From Eutypella sp. D-1 (lineage: Eukaryota; Ascomycota; Sordariomycetes; Xylariales; Diatrypaceae): a DNA stretch of 64,000 nucleotides. The notes beneath the pieces are model-generated. The model was given only the letters and a program-made list of their open reading frames with translations, was not told the DNA's origin and did not search any database. Shown piece by piece: positions 48,859 to 61,128 of this stretch (position 1 is its first letter; the number at the start of each line of letters is the position of its first letter). The DNA lies in the NCBI GenBank assembly GCA_023313575.1, contig JAJTTP010000013.1, forward strand, positions 434,001 to 498,000, given 5' to 3'. The position numbers and the translations under genes were made by a program.

Positions 48859-51645
48859 ATGTTGCGAATACTCACCATTCTCCTCCCGGGTCTCCTCCTG
48901 GGAGGCTACGAGGTTGCGTCGCGCTATATTCCGCCGATCCCGGCCCTCACTAACAGCCCCCGCATCATCCCCGGGGTGCCCGGCCATCCCCACGGCGTAC
49001 CGTTTCACCACGATCCCCACGCGCATCACGGCACGGATCTCGAGATGCCCCCGAACAGATCCTGCACCGCCTGCCACCCCGGTTCGCGCCCCGGACCCCC
49101 AGTCACTCCGAACGAGCGTCCTCGTCCGGCATGGGGTTCCATCTCCGCCCACTACGGCCCCGCAGTTCACCTGTGCTTCGTGGCAGCATACGAGGTGTCG
49201 CCAGCAGGGAAGGCGCACTGGGGCACAGCGGCCGCGACGCCCGAGGAGGCGGTATGCGCGTTCAACCTGGGCAGCATGATCCAGCGGGCGGTGCAGTGCG
49301 TCATGAAGCTCCCAGCGACGAACACCTCGGCCGGAGGCCAGGATCTTCTGCAGGGCGCCACGCAGGACCTGGCGCGCTTCTGCGCCGGCGCGGGCATCGA
49401 GACGGGCTGGGAGCCCGCGCAGCTCGACGTCGCCGCTACCGCGTACGACCCGACGCCGGGCGGAATGCGGGACATGTACAGGGGGGCGCGAGTACCGGCG
49501 AACCGGCTTCAATACGCCCACGGCCCGCAAGCCCGGCCCGGATCCCACCAGGAGAACCCGGTGCCGCCGCCAAAACCCATGAGTAACGACTGGGGTGCTC
49601 TTGACGGGACAGGAATGGTACGGTACGTCGATCCGGCGAAGATGTGGTCGCGCAAGCGCGTGCGCATCGGCGCGGACCTCGGGAAGTTCCCTCATCCACT
49701 ATTCGCGATCGAAGAAGCGTTCGTACAATCGCCGTGCGCTCTAGTCGGCCCCCAGGAAGCTGCCCGGTGCCTAGCGCACAACGAGAACGGCGTTCTCGTC
49801 GAGGCGGCCCGCGGCCTGCGTATGCGCCTGTACCTCGAGGATCCCGGCCTCCCTAAGAAAGCCGTCTACGACAGACTCGCCGACGGATACCGGAATGTGA
49901 AATGGCTCATAGGCGCGTACGATCCAGCGGTTGCCGCCCGCAAACGTGGATACGGCGGCTTGTGCATGACGCAAAAGCAATTCATCGAGGCAGGGCTCTC
50001 GCGTCATGACGCATACTTTTACAAACGGCATCCTCGCCTCTTTCGGGGCTCGCGCTGGGACTCGCGAGGCGGCGATCTCGCGGTCCACTATAGCCGCCCC
50101 AGCAGGAGCCACTGGGAATGGCAGGGACAGCGCGGATACGCGGTCACCATGTGGAGGAACGGCACGGAGAGATCAGGCCACGGTGTTCCTAGTGTCCCCG
50201 CAACCCTGAACATCATCGGCGGTGAGTTCGGTAGCAATACCGGGGATAGGAGGTGGTGGCCGGTGTTCGGCCACGTCGCGGCGTTGACCCAGGGTCTTGG
50301 GCTGTCGGCCGGTCTGGGGCTCGGCACCGCATACGATTGGGATCTGGATCCGCGCACGCCGGCAATGAAGGAGTCGGACGTGGGACTCTACGTATCGTAC
50401 CTCGCCGAGCACCCCGACCTGTTTACAAAGGACCTCGGGAAGCTGCCCGGCCACGAGAACCTGGCGATCATGTCAGCGTGGCATGGGTTGCAGGTAGCAG
50501 CAGGCCGAGAGTCCCCCGGCGACTCCTTTGAGTGGCCGGCCTCGGATATCCTGGCGGCGCGGTGGGGACGCAGTGAGTCGCTAACGATCGCGACGAGCGA
50601 GTGGGCCGTCCGGCGTGCGCAGGAATGGTACGCGAGTGCCCTAGGCCACGAGATCTGGGCCCTCGTCAGCGAGATCGGCCCGCTGCTGTCGCTCTCCTAT
50701 ACCGACGAGCAGGTCATCTACCGCTACTTCCTCGCGGAGCACCTGGTGGCGGAGATCGGGGGTTCGGCTGATCCCGAGCGCTACGGAAAGGACCACAGCG
50801 ACGCCATGACGCACGTGGTAGAGGAGCTGGCACGCCAGCTCGGGATCACCTCCCTCGCCCCCGACATCTGGGACATGGTCGACGAGGTCTTCTACAAAAA
50901 CTACACCCGCTTCCAGACCGACAGGGACGACTACTGGAACACGGACCAGGTGCAGGCCAAAATCAAGAAGGCGATCTCGCTGTATAAAGATGGGAAGGGT
51001 GGTCCCATGCTCTCACTTGGGATCGGTGACCCAAAAATAGCCCGCGCGGCCAATGTCCTCAATGCCACCAAAGTGATCGAGCCGGGAATACCGGTGAACA
51101 CCACGGATCCTATAAATCTTGGCCTGGTAAGCTTGACGGAGACCACAGATACAGCGAGCCTCCCCTCCGATGCATTAGAATGGCTTCCGCACCGCACTCA
51201 GCATGCAGAAAGAGGCTACGAAGAAAACGAGGCCCTACGCTCAAACTCATCCCTGACCTCAGCTCCACCCTCCGCTGCGACACTACTCTCGAATTCAACG
51301 TCGAACGACAACGCCTGCGTGTGGCCGCCGGGGAATATCACCGACCGTCCCTGGCCCAGCGGTCCCCGTCATCCGAAGGGAAACAACTACACGGGACCGT
51401 GCGACCACGGTTACACCACGAAGTCCTGGGACCATCCCCGGGGACCCCACGGCAGGCCGGACATCGTGACGGTTAAAGAGACGGTGACAACCACCACGAC
51501 GGTCACGGAGACTGTCAGTGGCGGTGGCGTCGAAAGCTTCGAGCAACCGATCATCACCATCGAGCGGGCGGGGGAGACGATCGTGGTTCCCCTTCCGCTT
51601 CCCGAGGGCGACGAGGCCGAACCCACCACATCAGAGACGTTGTAG
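48859..51645 (+). CDS. Large secreted protein of unknown family, 928 residues
   Basis: An intronless GC-rich gene starting at the ATG at 48859, which opens directly into a signal peptide (MLRILTILLPGLLLGGYEVA). The mature N terminus is His/Pro-rich (HPHGVPFHHDPHAHHG). A first compact region with several cysteines spans roughly residues 70-200. The central region is Trp/Tyr/Arg-rich (HWEWQGQRGYAVTMWRNG; NIIGGEFGSNTGDRRWWPV), followed by a mostly helical part (EEAFVQSP earlier; VVEELARQLGITSLAPDIWD). The last ~180 residues carry many Asn-X-Ser/Thr sites and a Thr/Val-rich stretch (TVKETVTTTTTVTETV) resembling cell-wall-associated fungal tails. I do not recognise any domain. There is no clear C-terminal hydrophobic GPI signal. 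Its length, absence of introns and composition differ from its neighbours, which could reflect lineage-specific evolution. An extracellular or wall-bound role is inferred; no function is assigned. Confidence 0.75.
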   Translation: MLRILTILLPGLLLGGYEVASRYIPPIPALTNSPRIIPGVPGHPHGVPFHHDPHAHHGTDLEMPPNRSCTACHPGSRPGPPVTPNERPRPAWGSISAHYGPAVHLCFVAAYEVSPAGKAHWGTAAATPEEAVCAFNLGSMIQRAVQCVMKLPATNTSAGGQDLLQGATQDLARFCAGAGIETGWEPAQLDVAATAYDPTPGGMRDMYRGARVPANRLQYAHGPQARPGSHQENPVPPPKPMSNDWGALDGTGMVRYVDPAKMWSRKRVRIGADLGKFPHPLFAIEEAFVQSPCALVGPQEAARCLAHNENGVLVEAARGLRMRLYLEDPGLPKKAVYDRLADGYRNVKWLIGAYDPAVAARKRGYGGLCMTQKQFIEAGLSRHDAYFYKRHPRLFRGSRWDSRGGDLAVHYSRPSRSHWEWQGQRGYAVTMWRNGTERSGHGVPSVPATLNIIGGEFGSNTGDRRWWPVFGHVAALTQGLGLSAGLGLGTAYDWDLDPRTPAMKESDVGLYVSYLAEHPDLFTKDLGKLPGHENLAIMSAWHGLQVAAGRESPGDSFEWPASDILAARWGRSESLTIATSEWAVRRAQEWYASALGHEIWALVSEIGPLLSLSYTDEQVIYRYFLAEHLVAEIGGSADPERYGKDHSDAMTHVVEELARQLGITSLAPDIWDMVDEVFYKNYTRFQTDRDDYWNTDQVQAKIKKAISLYKDGKGGPMLSLGIGDPKIARAANVLNATKVIEPGIPVNTTDPINLGLVSLTETTDTASLPSDALEWLPHRTQHAERGYEENEALRSNSSLTSAPPSAATLLSNSTSNDNACVWPPGNITDRPWPSGPRHPKGNNYTGPCDHGYTTKSWDHPRGPHGRPDIVTVKETVTTTTTVTETVSGGGVESFEQPIITIERAGETIVVPLPLPEGDEAEPTTSETL

Positions 51646-52452
51646 TCGTTCGCCTGGTATAGTCGATGGAGCGATGGGAGGTGCGGAGATCTACATCTGA
51701 TGGAGATATTCCCCATTTAAAAACTACTATCCCTTCCCCGGGGTGGCCTCTAATATTGTCGATTCTTCTATCTGTCTTTTCTGTTGCTGTATTTGTGTCA
51801 GTTATGGTTTTGTTGGGCACCTGTTGGAGATTTAGCATCTAGGCAATAGCTCAACAATTTAGAATATAGAGCAATGTACCTCGAACGAATCAGGATACTT
51901 AGTAGAACCGTGAGGTGATATGATAGGAACTATGCTACATCACAGCAGTCCGTCATCAGCGGAGATCTATCCGAAGCCTTTTCTCCAAGGTCGGGTGATG
52001 TATTCGTACCGACAACATTAGCTCGCGGATGACACGAAATAATCAGATAGATCAATAGGGCCTAAGCACCGGCAGTGGATTTGTGAAGAAGAGTGAGTCC
52101 CTTTTTCATACTGGCTATCTATCTAAATAGCATCTGGTATCTCTGGTTCCGGCAGCAGCAGCCTTCCCTCCTGATTCCAAGGTTTTCCTTCTATTCTGGA
52201 AGACGTAATCCACCTTGGCACGACACAGCAGCATGGCACTACCGGGGAGACACTCAAAGTGACAACACTAACAAGCAAATAGCACGCAACGAACCCCGCC
52301 GTAAAAAGAAAACTTGTTTTAACGTGATGATTCATTCCTGAACGCCTCCAAAGCAGAAACAGAAGCAGAAAGCCCACCGCGGGGCATGCTGCCTAGCCCC
52401 GGGCCTCGCCCTCGTCCTCGAGCTCGGGCCCATTCGCGTAGTCGTCCCTCTT
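51646..52452. other. Convergent intergenic gap
   Basis: About 0.8 kb between the large secreted protein gene and RAE1, which converge. No gene, repeat or RNA seen. Confidence 0.5.
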
Positions 52453-53671
52453 TTACCGTTTCTTGACGCTGGGGCGGGGCTTGCACTCGTCGCCCTGGAT
52501 GGGGTGGAGCATGACCTTGTTGGGGTAGTTCTGGGAGTTGCCGATGAAGCCCTTGGCCCAGTCGTAGCCGACGGAGTAGGCGAAGATGGTGCCGCTGGTG
52601 TTGAAGGTAGTGGCGGTGATGCTGCCGCCGACGGTCGGGTAGCCCTTGAGTCGGTGCTTCGCGTCCTTGTCCCAGAAGTGGAACGTGCCGTCGCTACCGG
52701 CCGTGCTGAAGGTGCCGTGCTGCGGGTGGAAGGAGATGTCGTTCACGGCGTGGACTTGGGTCGTGTTGCCCGCGGGCGGGTCACGGTGGCACTTGAAGGA
52801 GAAATTCGAGCTAATTCAGGGAGGTCAGCCACTGTGCAAGGGAGGGGGAGGGGAGGTTAACGTTGCGAGCGATGACTTACCCCGAGTCCTTGTCCTCCAC
52901 GTACTGAATAGCACAACGCCCCTCGATGCTACCGATAGCGAAGCCGGAGGAGTCGGTGAAGCAGCTCACGACGCGGGTCTGCCACTTCAGGGGGCTCTGG
53001 AGAGTCTTGTAGAACTTCATGGGGTCGGCAAGGTTGACAACATTGATATAGCGGTCGGCGGTTCCCACGACGAGCAGGCTGTTGCGGACATCCATGGTGT
53101 AGACACGCTCCTGGCATTGGACGGAGCCGACGGGGGTGCTGGACCGCAGGTCCCAGTACTTGATAGTCTTGTCCCAAGAACCGGTCACCAGCATGGGGCC
53201 GTTGGAACTCGGGGTCTCGAAGAACTTGGCGCACTTGATGGTCTGGTCATGGGCGGCGACCTGGGCACTCTGGCCTGTCTGGAGATCGCACACTTTGGCC
53301 ATCTTGTCGGCGCCGGCCGAGACAACCTTCTGGCCATCCTGTAAAAAGCGAGAGTTAGCCCCCCTTCTGGGTGATTTATGTATGTATGTATCCCAGGGAC
53401 TCCTCCTTCTTACCTTGGACCAGTCGACACTCAGTACAGGTCCCTCATGTTCATAGAGATGCTTCCCCTCGCTCTGACCGGTGGAGGAGATTTCGTAGAT
53501 GCGAACCTTCTTGTCCCAACTGGAGACAGCGAGAAGGTCGCGCTGGCTGGAGAAGGCGAGGTCGGAGACGGTGTCCTCGGGAGGATTGGAGATGGCGACG
53601 TCCTTGCTCAGATCGCCCAGGGTATTACTAGTACTTGAAGATGTACTGCTGCCGCTGAAGAGGCCCGACAT
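52453..53671 (-). CDS. RAE1: mRNA export factor Rae1/Gle2, WD40 nucleoporin partner
   Basis: Three exons (53414-53671, 52881-53338, 52453-52810) with introns of 75 and 70 nt give 357 residues, the usual length for this family. The protein is a seven-bladed WD40 propeller bound to the GLEBS motif of Nup98-type nucleoporins at the nuclear pore, and acts in mRNA export. Visible blades include DTVSDLAFSSQRDLLAVSSWD, GPVLSVDWSKDGQKVVSAGAD, TGSWDKTIKYWD, and the diagnostic IGSIEGRCAIQYVED and FSFKCHR segments, the last restored by splicing. NDISFHPQHGTFSTAGSDG and TIFAYSVGYDW complete the propeller. The start at 53671 (MSGLFSG) is chosen because the 26 residues before it are not family-like. No missing blade or truncation is seen. 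Confidence 0.96.
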
Positions 53672-56159
53672 GGTGTGGTGTGGTGTGATTGCGGCGACAG
53701 TTGGGTGACAGCAGTGGTATAGTTGGTATATATAGTGTCGGGATCCCACGATAGGATCTCACAATAAGATCTCACGATATCGATATCGCAGCTGTTGAGT
53801 GTGGGCGAGGCAAAGTCAGTTATTATTAACTTCGTCAGTCAATTGTTCCTGTTCTACCCTAGGCTGCCGTTATTGTTGATCCCTGGAGGTGATCTTCTGT
53901 GTAGGTTGTCTGGGTGGTATGAGGAATACCCAAGATAAAAAACAGTCCAAAGTGAAAGTACTGAAGTTCTGAAAGTCTTGAAGTCTGGAATTTGCCCTGA
54001 CGCGCGATCCACGTTTATTCACAGGTTTAGTAGGTAAGTACGAAGTACGTATAGTTAGCTTTGTTACCTACCTACCTAGGTAGTACCCACATATGTACCT
54101 GGGTAGCTCCTGCCTAGACATCTAGGTACAATACGTAGACAACTGGAAGCTTGTTGCAGGTGCGACCGATAACCAAGTACCTCTGGCATCTAAGCTGGTG
54201 TGCCATAGACAATGTACCTGCACTAGCACACTAACCTGTATGAGTTAATGACACTTGAGTGTACCTACCTAGCCCCGCTGAACCCATTGTAACCCAGAAC
54301 GACCCACTCTTTTCCAAAGCTCCAAAGAAAATTTCTTAGGTAGAAGAAGCTCAAAACTTCCCTTCCCTCCCTCTTCTTCTCCTTCTTCTTTCTTTTTCTC
54401 TTCACAACACAACCCCCTCGCCCAAAAAATCGCTATCGAAGCTACACACAGAGAAAACGTTGGTCTTCGGACCTCGTATCTCCTCCCCTTTGCCGCTCGC
54501 CGACAAGGGGAAAAACAAAATAAAATAAAGCTTTGGGAGAAAGTCCCCGGACGGCCCTTCCTTTACTTCTTTGCGGTTGTGAGGAAAGGGGACGCGGAGA
54601 CGCGCCGCCATAGAAGCACCGCGGCTCATCACGAGTAATTGAGAAGGAAGGGGGTTACAGGAGAGTCGGGCTCTTGCGTATAAATCTTCACGGTCGTTAA
54701 CAGCCACCCCACCCCAACACCCGGCCTCCACACCAAAATCTTACCCGGATCCCCCTCCCATCCCCTTGATCTTGCTCCTGCGGCCCGGGTTCGTTTGCGT
54801 CGCGGGACCACCCTATGGGGGGCGAAGATACGAGCCCGAGCCCGCGCGCGACGACCTGGTGTCCCTTTGCTTGTTGACGGGGTTTTGTGGGGGGAGGAGA
54901 ACGGTTCGATGGTTTCTCGGGCGTTATTTTGCGGGTGAGTGGTTGGGTCTGAGGATTGCGGGTCTGCGCTTTCTTTTCCCTTTCTTCTTCTTTCTCGTTA
55001 CCTTTCGTCGAGATCGATAGTCATGCGATTGCCCCCTTGGCTTTTAACGGCCGGGGGGGTTACTCGATGGGGCTTATTCTTGGTGCGAGGGGGTTTTTGT
55101 TGTCAATTCTGTGGGATGTGGGCTCTTTACGTTGACTGCCAACGTTGTCTGTCAGTCTGTCAGATCGTGCGGACGGATGTAGCCGGCCGGTTGATTCACC
55201 ATTTATTCCAAACTCTGGGTTTCATGGGAAACCTCTTTTCTTCCAGGCCTCTCGTCGGCCCGTCATGTCTCATGACGACGCGACGACGGCGACGACGACA
55301 AATAAACGACGATGGTCTCCGGGGGTTTATCATGTGGGTTCCGGGGGGTATCAAAAGTCGTGTGACGTTCAGGTGATGATATCCAATTATTAGAGTCAAG
55401 CACTGAGGCTTCTAAAGCCCGATGATGACTATCAAATGCGTTATGGTATCTGATGAACATCCATTTTCTGTCTCTTTTTTTTTGTCTTCCCCTTCCTCTC
55501 CTCTTACTCGTTTCTATCGGCGTTCTTTCGCTTTTACGAATCTAGCGCTTTACTAATCACAGCCTGGCTGGCTAACGAGGCCAGTCAGTTCTCCATCCTC
55601 GTTGGGGAATGAGTTACTACCGTACCAGTTCAAGATAATACTCTGTAGTGTAAACAATCGAAAAATTTCAAATGAGAGAGATATGTGTTCGTCATGAATC
55701 ACAAGAAGTTGCTTCCTTTGCCGTGTTGGAATTACTATGCCCAACTCTCGTTTTCCCCCTGCCCTCCCACCAGAAAAAAGACCAGCTCCAGCTACCCACA
55801 AGCAAAACCCAACCATGCCACGCTATCAGAACGCCGAATTTAAAAAGAGATTCAGCGTTGGCCCCATAGACTTGATATATACGTGTGATGTCGATGTGTG
55901 TATGTGTATACGTGAAATCATCATCATTATAAAAGTACAGCATCACGCTTAACTGCCTGCACGCCCGCCCGCCCATGCGTTTCTACGTACGTAGTGGTTC
56001 AAGAAAACGGAAGAAGTAAGAGCAGATCCAAAAAAGAAAATGGGGCGCAAAGTCCGCGAAACCAATATAGATCGTATGCACAACAAGCCTCCTCTTCCAT
56101 CTCCAACTCAAAACTCGTATCGCGTGAATCACATCCCACACATCACACATTCACAATTT
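53672..56159. other. 2.5-kb intergenic stretch
   Basis: It holds the RAE1 promoter and the 3' flank of the next gene. TACCTA/AGGTA words cluster at 54030-54130. GC-rich frames of 80-145 codons near 54766-55376 are not protein-like. No RNA gene seen. Confidence 0.5.
53742..53779. promoter_or_regulatory. Three 12-bp repeats at 13-bp spacing upstream of RAE1
   Basis: GATCCCACGATA (53742), GATCTCACAATA (53755) and GATCTCACGATA (53768) occur at an exact 13-bp period, 71-108 bp upstream of the RAE1 ATG. A palindromic CGATATCGATATCG at 53775-53788 overlaps the last copy. The location suits core-promoter or proximal factor sites, though a slippage-derived minisatellite is possible. Confidence 0.45.
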
Positions 56160-57793
56160 TCACATAAGACCACCGAGGACGACTTTTCCCACACAAGCCA
56201 TCTCCTGTTTAAGGCCCTGCCGACTGGCGTCCTCGAACTCCTTGACGACGCCCTGGACGATAATCTTGCGCACTTTCGCGTCAGCCTTGGCGAAGAGGTC
56301 AGCGACGCCGGGGCCGCAGTCGCGGGCGGTGGGCAGCAGGCTCATGAGGCGGGTGTAGCAGTCGATGAGGACGTCGCAGAGGGTGGCGAAGGTCTCGAAG
56401 AAGTCCGGGTCGAACGGCAGGTTCGGCGTCAAAAGGTGCGCGTATTCCTCCCCCGGCAATAGGTCCCCGCCTTCCCCGCCCAGCCCGAAATTGATCACGC
56501 TGCCTGTGCTCGCGCCCGGTTGCCCCGTCATCGCTGGCCCGTCTGCGTTGTGGCCTGCTCCTGCACCCGCGTGGTTGTGGTTGTGATTATGGTGATGATG
56601 GTGGTTTCCGTGGTGCGCACCGCTGCCGTCGCCGTCCTTACCTCCCGCGCCTCCGGCCCCGGTATCCCCGCCCACGCCGGCGCCGGACTGCCGCCTGCCC
56701 CTGCCGCCGGGGGCGCGGCGGAACATGGAGGGCAGGCGCGCGGCGCGGGATAGGGTGCTGGTGTTGGTGCCGTTCTCGGTGTGGATCTGCTGGTAGGACT
56801 CGAACTCGGCGAGCAGGGTGTTGAGGGAGCGCAGGAACTCGAGCGGCGTCGACGAGTTCAGGTCGATCACCGTCGGTAGCGAGAGGCCTAGCAGCAGGTA
56901 GTTAGTCGCGCGCCGCGCCAGGCGCTGGGAGTTGAAGTAGGGAAGCCGCGCGAGGTCGGGCTTGTCGAATAGCAGCGTGTTGAACCAGTAGATGCGACCC
57001 TCGTGACTGTGTGGTGAGCACCGTATTAGTTGTTAGCAAAGAGCATGATTGATCAAGGAGGAGGGGGGGGGCATGAATCGCGCATCGCATCGCCAAAGGC
57101 AACAGTATCCACGTACGCTTTCCGCAAGTAGTCCAAGGTGGATATCCTCTTATTCGCAAGCTCGTGGATGTGTTGGTGGACGGTGAAGGAGGAAGATTCG
57201 CCCGGGTTTCCCGGACCCGTTTGTATGGTGGGCGGTGACGTCGCGCCCGAGTAGCCGTTCATGGCTGTCTGCGCCGACGACGTGCTGCGTCCGCCGTTGC
57301 TGTTGTTGTTGCTGCTATTTATCGTGGATGTAGACGGCGGCAGAGGCGATATCACAGTCTCGGATTCCTTAGGCGACTTGGCGGAAAGCACGAGTTCGGA
57401 AGGGATAGCGGGAGGTGCAGACGCGTCGGTCTTGACGTGGTTGTCGTGCTGATTATTTGAAGTGGTCGAGCTCGCGCGACGTCTTGACTTAACCGGAGAG
57501 GTAAATGAAGTCTTGCGCCCGAAAGAAGATTTGCGTTCGCGGTCTTTGGTCAACACGGCGGTTCCTTGCGTCGTCTGTGCTTTCGTCTGTGCTTGAGCAG
57601 TAGTAGTAGTAGCAGTAGTACTATTATTATTATTATTATCTCGGTTCTGATCTCGGTCTGCTGCGGGCCCGGAACTTGTCCCTGGTCTTGATCTGGATCC
57701 ACTGGAGTTGGTGTTGGTGTTGGCTGGTGAAGGACCCCATGAAGTTGTAGTGAAAAAGGCGGCGCCCATGCCGTTGTGTAGCTGGAAAGCCAT
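56160..57793 (-). CDS. Conserved fungal protein of unknown function, 507 residues
   Basis: Two exons (57117-57793 and 56160-57006) with a 110-nt intron (donor GTACGT, acceptor CACACAG). Residues 1-190 are disordered, rich in Asn, Ser and Thr, with runs that come from triplet repeats (for example around 57600-57640). The conserved core begins HELANKRISTLDYLRKA and continues across the splice as HEGRIYWFNTLLFDKPDL, ARRATNYLLLGLSLPTVIDL and STPLEFLRSLNTLLAEFESY. A Gly/His-rich insert with an HHHHH tract splits it from the C-terminal part: LLTPNLPFDPDFFETFATLC, DVLIDCYTRLMSLLP and AKVRKIIVQGVVKEFEDASR. I recall this pattern as widely conserved in filamentous ascomycetes, but I cannot name a function. 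There is no signal peptide or clear membrane helix, so it is probably cytosolic. Length and ends look complete. Confidence 0.82.
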
Positions 57794-60439
57794 GGTTAAT
57801 AATTTGTAATGTACCTAAGTAGGTAGGTATGGGGTTTGTCCCGGCCTAGGGCGTGTCCCAGGGGTGTCCCAGGGTACGGCCCCGGGGGTAGAAAGTGGAA
57901 ATTCCCCGATCTCCCTGCCCAAGCTGCCCCGGTATAAAACTTAAAAAAAAATCTCCCCTCCCCCTTAAAAAAAAGAGAGAGTAAAACACTCTAATAATCG
58001 GACTAAAACCCTTCCCCTTTACCCGACCAAAAGCCTGCCTACTCAGGTTACCTGCTCGGGTAGGTAAATACCTGGATAATAAGATAATAACTTCCCCCTG
58101 TAAAACACACCTGGCTAGTAATTAGAAAAAGCCCCGATCTCTATGCCAGTATCATTCCCTTTCACGGTGTTCACCTTCCCCCGGGGCTCTTATGATTGAT
58201 TGGACGTCCGGGATTGCAGGCGGGGTTGAAACGGGCAGTCGGTTGACCGAATTGTCGAGTCGAACCTAGTGCGAATTCCCGCTTGAGACTCCTCTCCCTC
58301 GGTAGTAACTATCCACTATTGTCTAGTAACAATTCTTGGACATTGGCTTGGTATTCAATGGGTCGATTGGTAAATTGGACGCCGAACTGATGGCTTTTGT
58401 CCGAGAAGTTGACAGGCGGGCTGAGAACCAGGTCGGTGTCGAGGCGGCCGGCAACGGAAATGAACCGGATATAATGGGCAGGGTGGACGTGAATCCTAGA
58501 ATAAGTGTATAGATATATAGCGAGGAATAGAAGGGAAGAGCAATAAGGGCCAATTTTTAGGGGGTTATAAGCATCAGCGATATAAATCAATGAATGGGTA
58601 AGCAAGAATGGTTATTAGATAAGTTGATAGGAAGTCAAAATATAAGGGCGGGCGAATCGCATGTATATAAAGTATTACGCGGAAGAGAGAACCGAACGAA
58701 CGAACGAGGGGATAATGAAGTGCCGGGCTAGGCTAAGCTGACAGGCTAGATAGGTGGGCTAGCGTAGGGGGAGGGCATCAAGGTGTAGAGCAAGTTGGTA
58801 TGGGATGCATGTATGTAAGGTAAGGTAAGAAGCACGTAAGCACAAAAGCCATCCAACGCCATGTGGCAAGGCCGAAGATCAAGCCCCGAAATAGGCTTTT
58901 TGAGGGGGGGGCCGGCCGGCCAAAGTACACGGATTGAGCAGGTAGATTGGCGAAAATGGATTTAGTTGCCGTAGGCCGTCATGATTTATCGTTCTCCGCC
59001 TCGGTCCTTGTGGCGTAGCCGACCAAATACACGAGAGAGCGTTGAGGGTTGTGGGCCGGGAGAGAGAGAGAAGTTCAGCTTGATAAAGTGCAGTGCTCCG
59101 ACAGACGAACGAGAGGGATGTATGTATGGGAAGCAAGCAGGAATCGCAAAGGAGCGGGCGACAAGGGAGCTAGAGGGCATGATGGACGGACGGTGTAGTA
59201 ATATAGTATCGTAAGTAATATATATATATATATATATACCCGGAAGGATCGAGGGCGGGCGGCCTGGTGTGTGTGGATGTGGATCCAGAACGCTGCCGCC
59301 GATCTGGGGTGATGAGAAGGAAAGACGTCGAACGGTTCCGATTCGCGGCTTCAGAAATGTCGCATATTCTCCTCCCTCCATTGGGGGGGTTTCAACCGGG
59401 GAAGATCATACGTGCGCACGCACTACGCCAAACCATTCATCAATCACACAAAAACTACCTACCTACCTACCACATAAATTATATAGCGCAATGACACCCA
59501 CCATGACCCGGACTAGGGAAGCTGGATGCCGGGAAAATATTGCGCGGGCATGGAACCATCCATCCACACACCGCGCCGTCTTATAACGCACTCAAGCTAC
59601 ATGGATCCCCCGACTTCAGCCGCCGGCCAGCCAGCCAGCTAACCACTTGGGCAGCCAACCCGACGATGCGAGCGGGCGTGGCTTTCGATTATGTAGATGG
59701 CATTGGATAATGATTGATGTCGCGACCGCAAACTTGGAAGCTGAAGTAACGGCCCCCTCTAACCCCTCGAGTTGCAATGTGACCCCATGCAGCCTATATG
59801 AAACGACCCCGCAGAGCCGGGCATCAGGTCACCTATGTACGGATCCATCCATGTGTGTGATTGAACCGGCGCGTCGGAAGCGAATGGTCAATGACGGGGG
59901 AATCCCTGGTTGGGAAGAGGAACTCTTAGCGGGCTGGGCGTCAGATAATCAAGTAGCCAACCAAGTTCTTTTGTTCCCCTGAGGATCACCCCCTTCAGGG
60001 ACACCGAGGATTGACGAATGGCGATGTCCGGTCTTAGCCACTTGCTATATAGGGGTGGAAGCATCATCACGTATCTTGCTGCAGCGATATCTGGCTGAAT
60101 ATGCATAGCCTGCCGCACATATCCCGAATCTTCTGTCCTGGCTTACGATGGATCTGGGGTAAGAGGACAGAAAGAGACCAATGCGTTTAAGTGACCGTGA
60201 GCGGGCAAGAAAATGCTGGCGCTCTGGCCATGAATACCCCTATAAGACGTAGCTGTGGAGAAAAAGCCACGCTGCATAGTATAAAGCTCATAGCAATTGG
60301 TTAATTCAAACTACTTAAGTAAATCGCACAACTAGAAAATTCAGGTATCGCAGAGCTGTAAGGAGTTCCACGAAGTCGGGTGCATGCGAAGTTACCCCGT
60401 CACACCGTTCCCGTCGACGGCCCGGGTATCCCGAGGTCG

Positions 60440-60800
60440 CGGCCCAGTAGGTTGGATAAACGCTTCATTTATAGTAAATCAATAGTTGGATATAATAAAC
60501 CGTCGAGAAAAACATAAACTCTTGTAGGACCGTTTACTACGGCAAACTGTTTGCTAATTTTTCAACGTTGAAATAAAATTAAACGTTGAAAACCACCAGC
60601 TGGCGTTAGAAACCAGCCCTAAACTGTCGGAACTCAGTAGTCCTAGCCGCTCCACACCGTGATCCGGTAGCTCGGGTAAAGCGTTAATCAAGAGTAAATA
60701 GATAGTTGACTGAAATAAACTCTTGTAGGACTGTTTATTCTGGATGGACGTTTAATAATCTTTAGCGTTCAAATTGAAATTAAACGTTGAAATCTATAAA
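60440..60800. repeat. Diverged direct repeat, about 150-200 bp units
   Basis: Two copies share ATAAACTCTTGTAGGAC(C/T)GTTTA at 60514-60536 and 60715-60737. Both are followed by AT-rich sequence with AATT-AAACGTTGAAA words, and the first has the perfect 12-bp palindrome TTCAACGTTGAA at 60561-60572. Spacing is about 200 bp. They differ mainly by substitutions and small indels. The unit could be a mobile-element terminal repeat or a small non-autonomous element; no coding remnant is seen. Confidence 0.5.
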
Positions 60801-61128
60801 CGTTGACAATCACTAACGTTTAGGAGAGCCCTGAACATTTATAACTTAGTGAATATAGCAACCCCCCCCCCCATAGCAGCCCTATACTTATGGATAACTT
60901 CCGTCCGTTGCCCGACTTACCTGGCAGCCCTGGCCATAGCAACCCCCCTGGGAGTTCTTATGCACGACAGAGGGTAAAGCTCGATCACCCATTTCCGGGA
61001 CTCGCCAGATAGTCGGGGTTTTCGATCAGGGCCTTTGACGACGCTGTTTTGTTCAGATTTACCGCCGTGTTCTTGGAAAAAGAATCTGCCCGGCACGGAC
61101 CATAAGTCGTTCATTATATGGGTTGAGG

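Noticed and set aside
49063..49077. CTACH in the large secreted protein, matching the CxxCH haem c motif
   Set aside because: A secreted eukaryotic protein would not meet haem lyase, and the rest of a cytochrome fold is absent; chance match.
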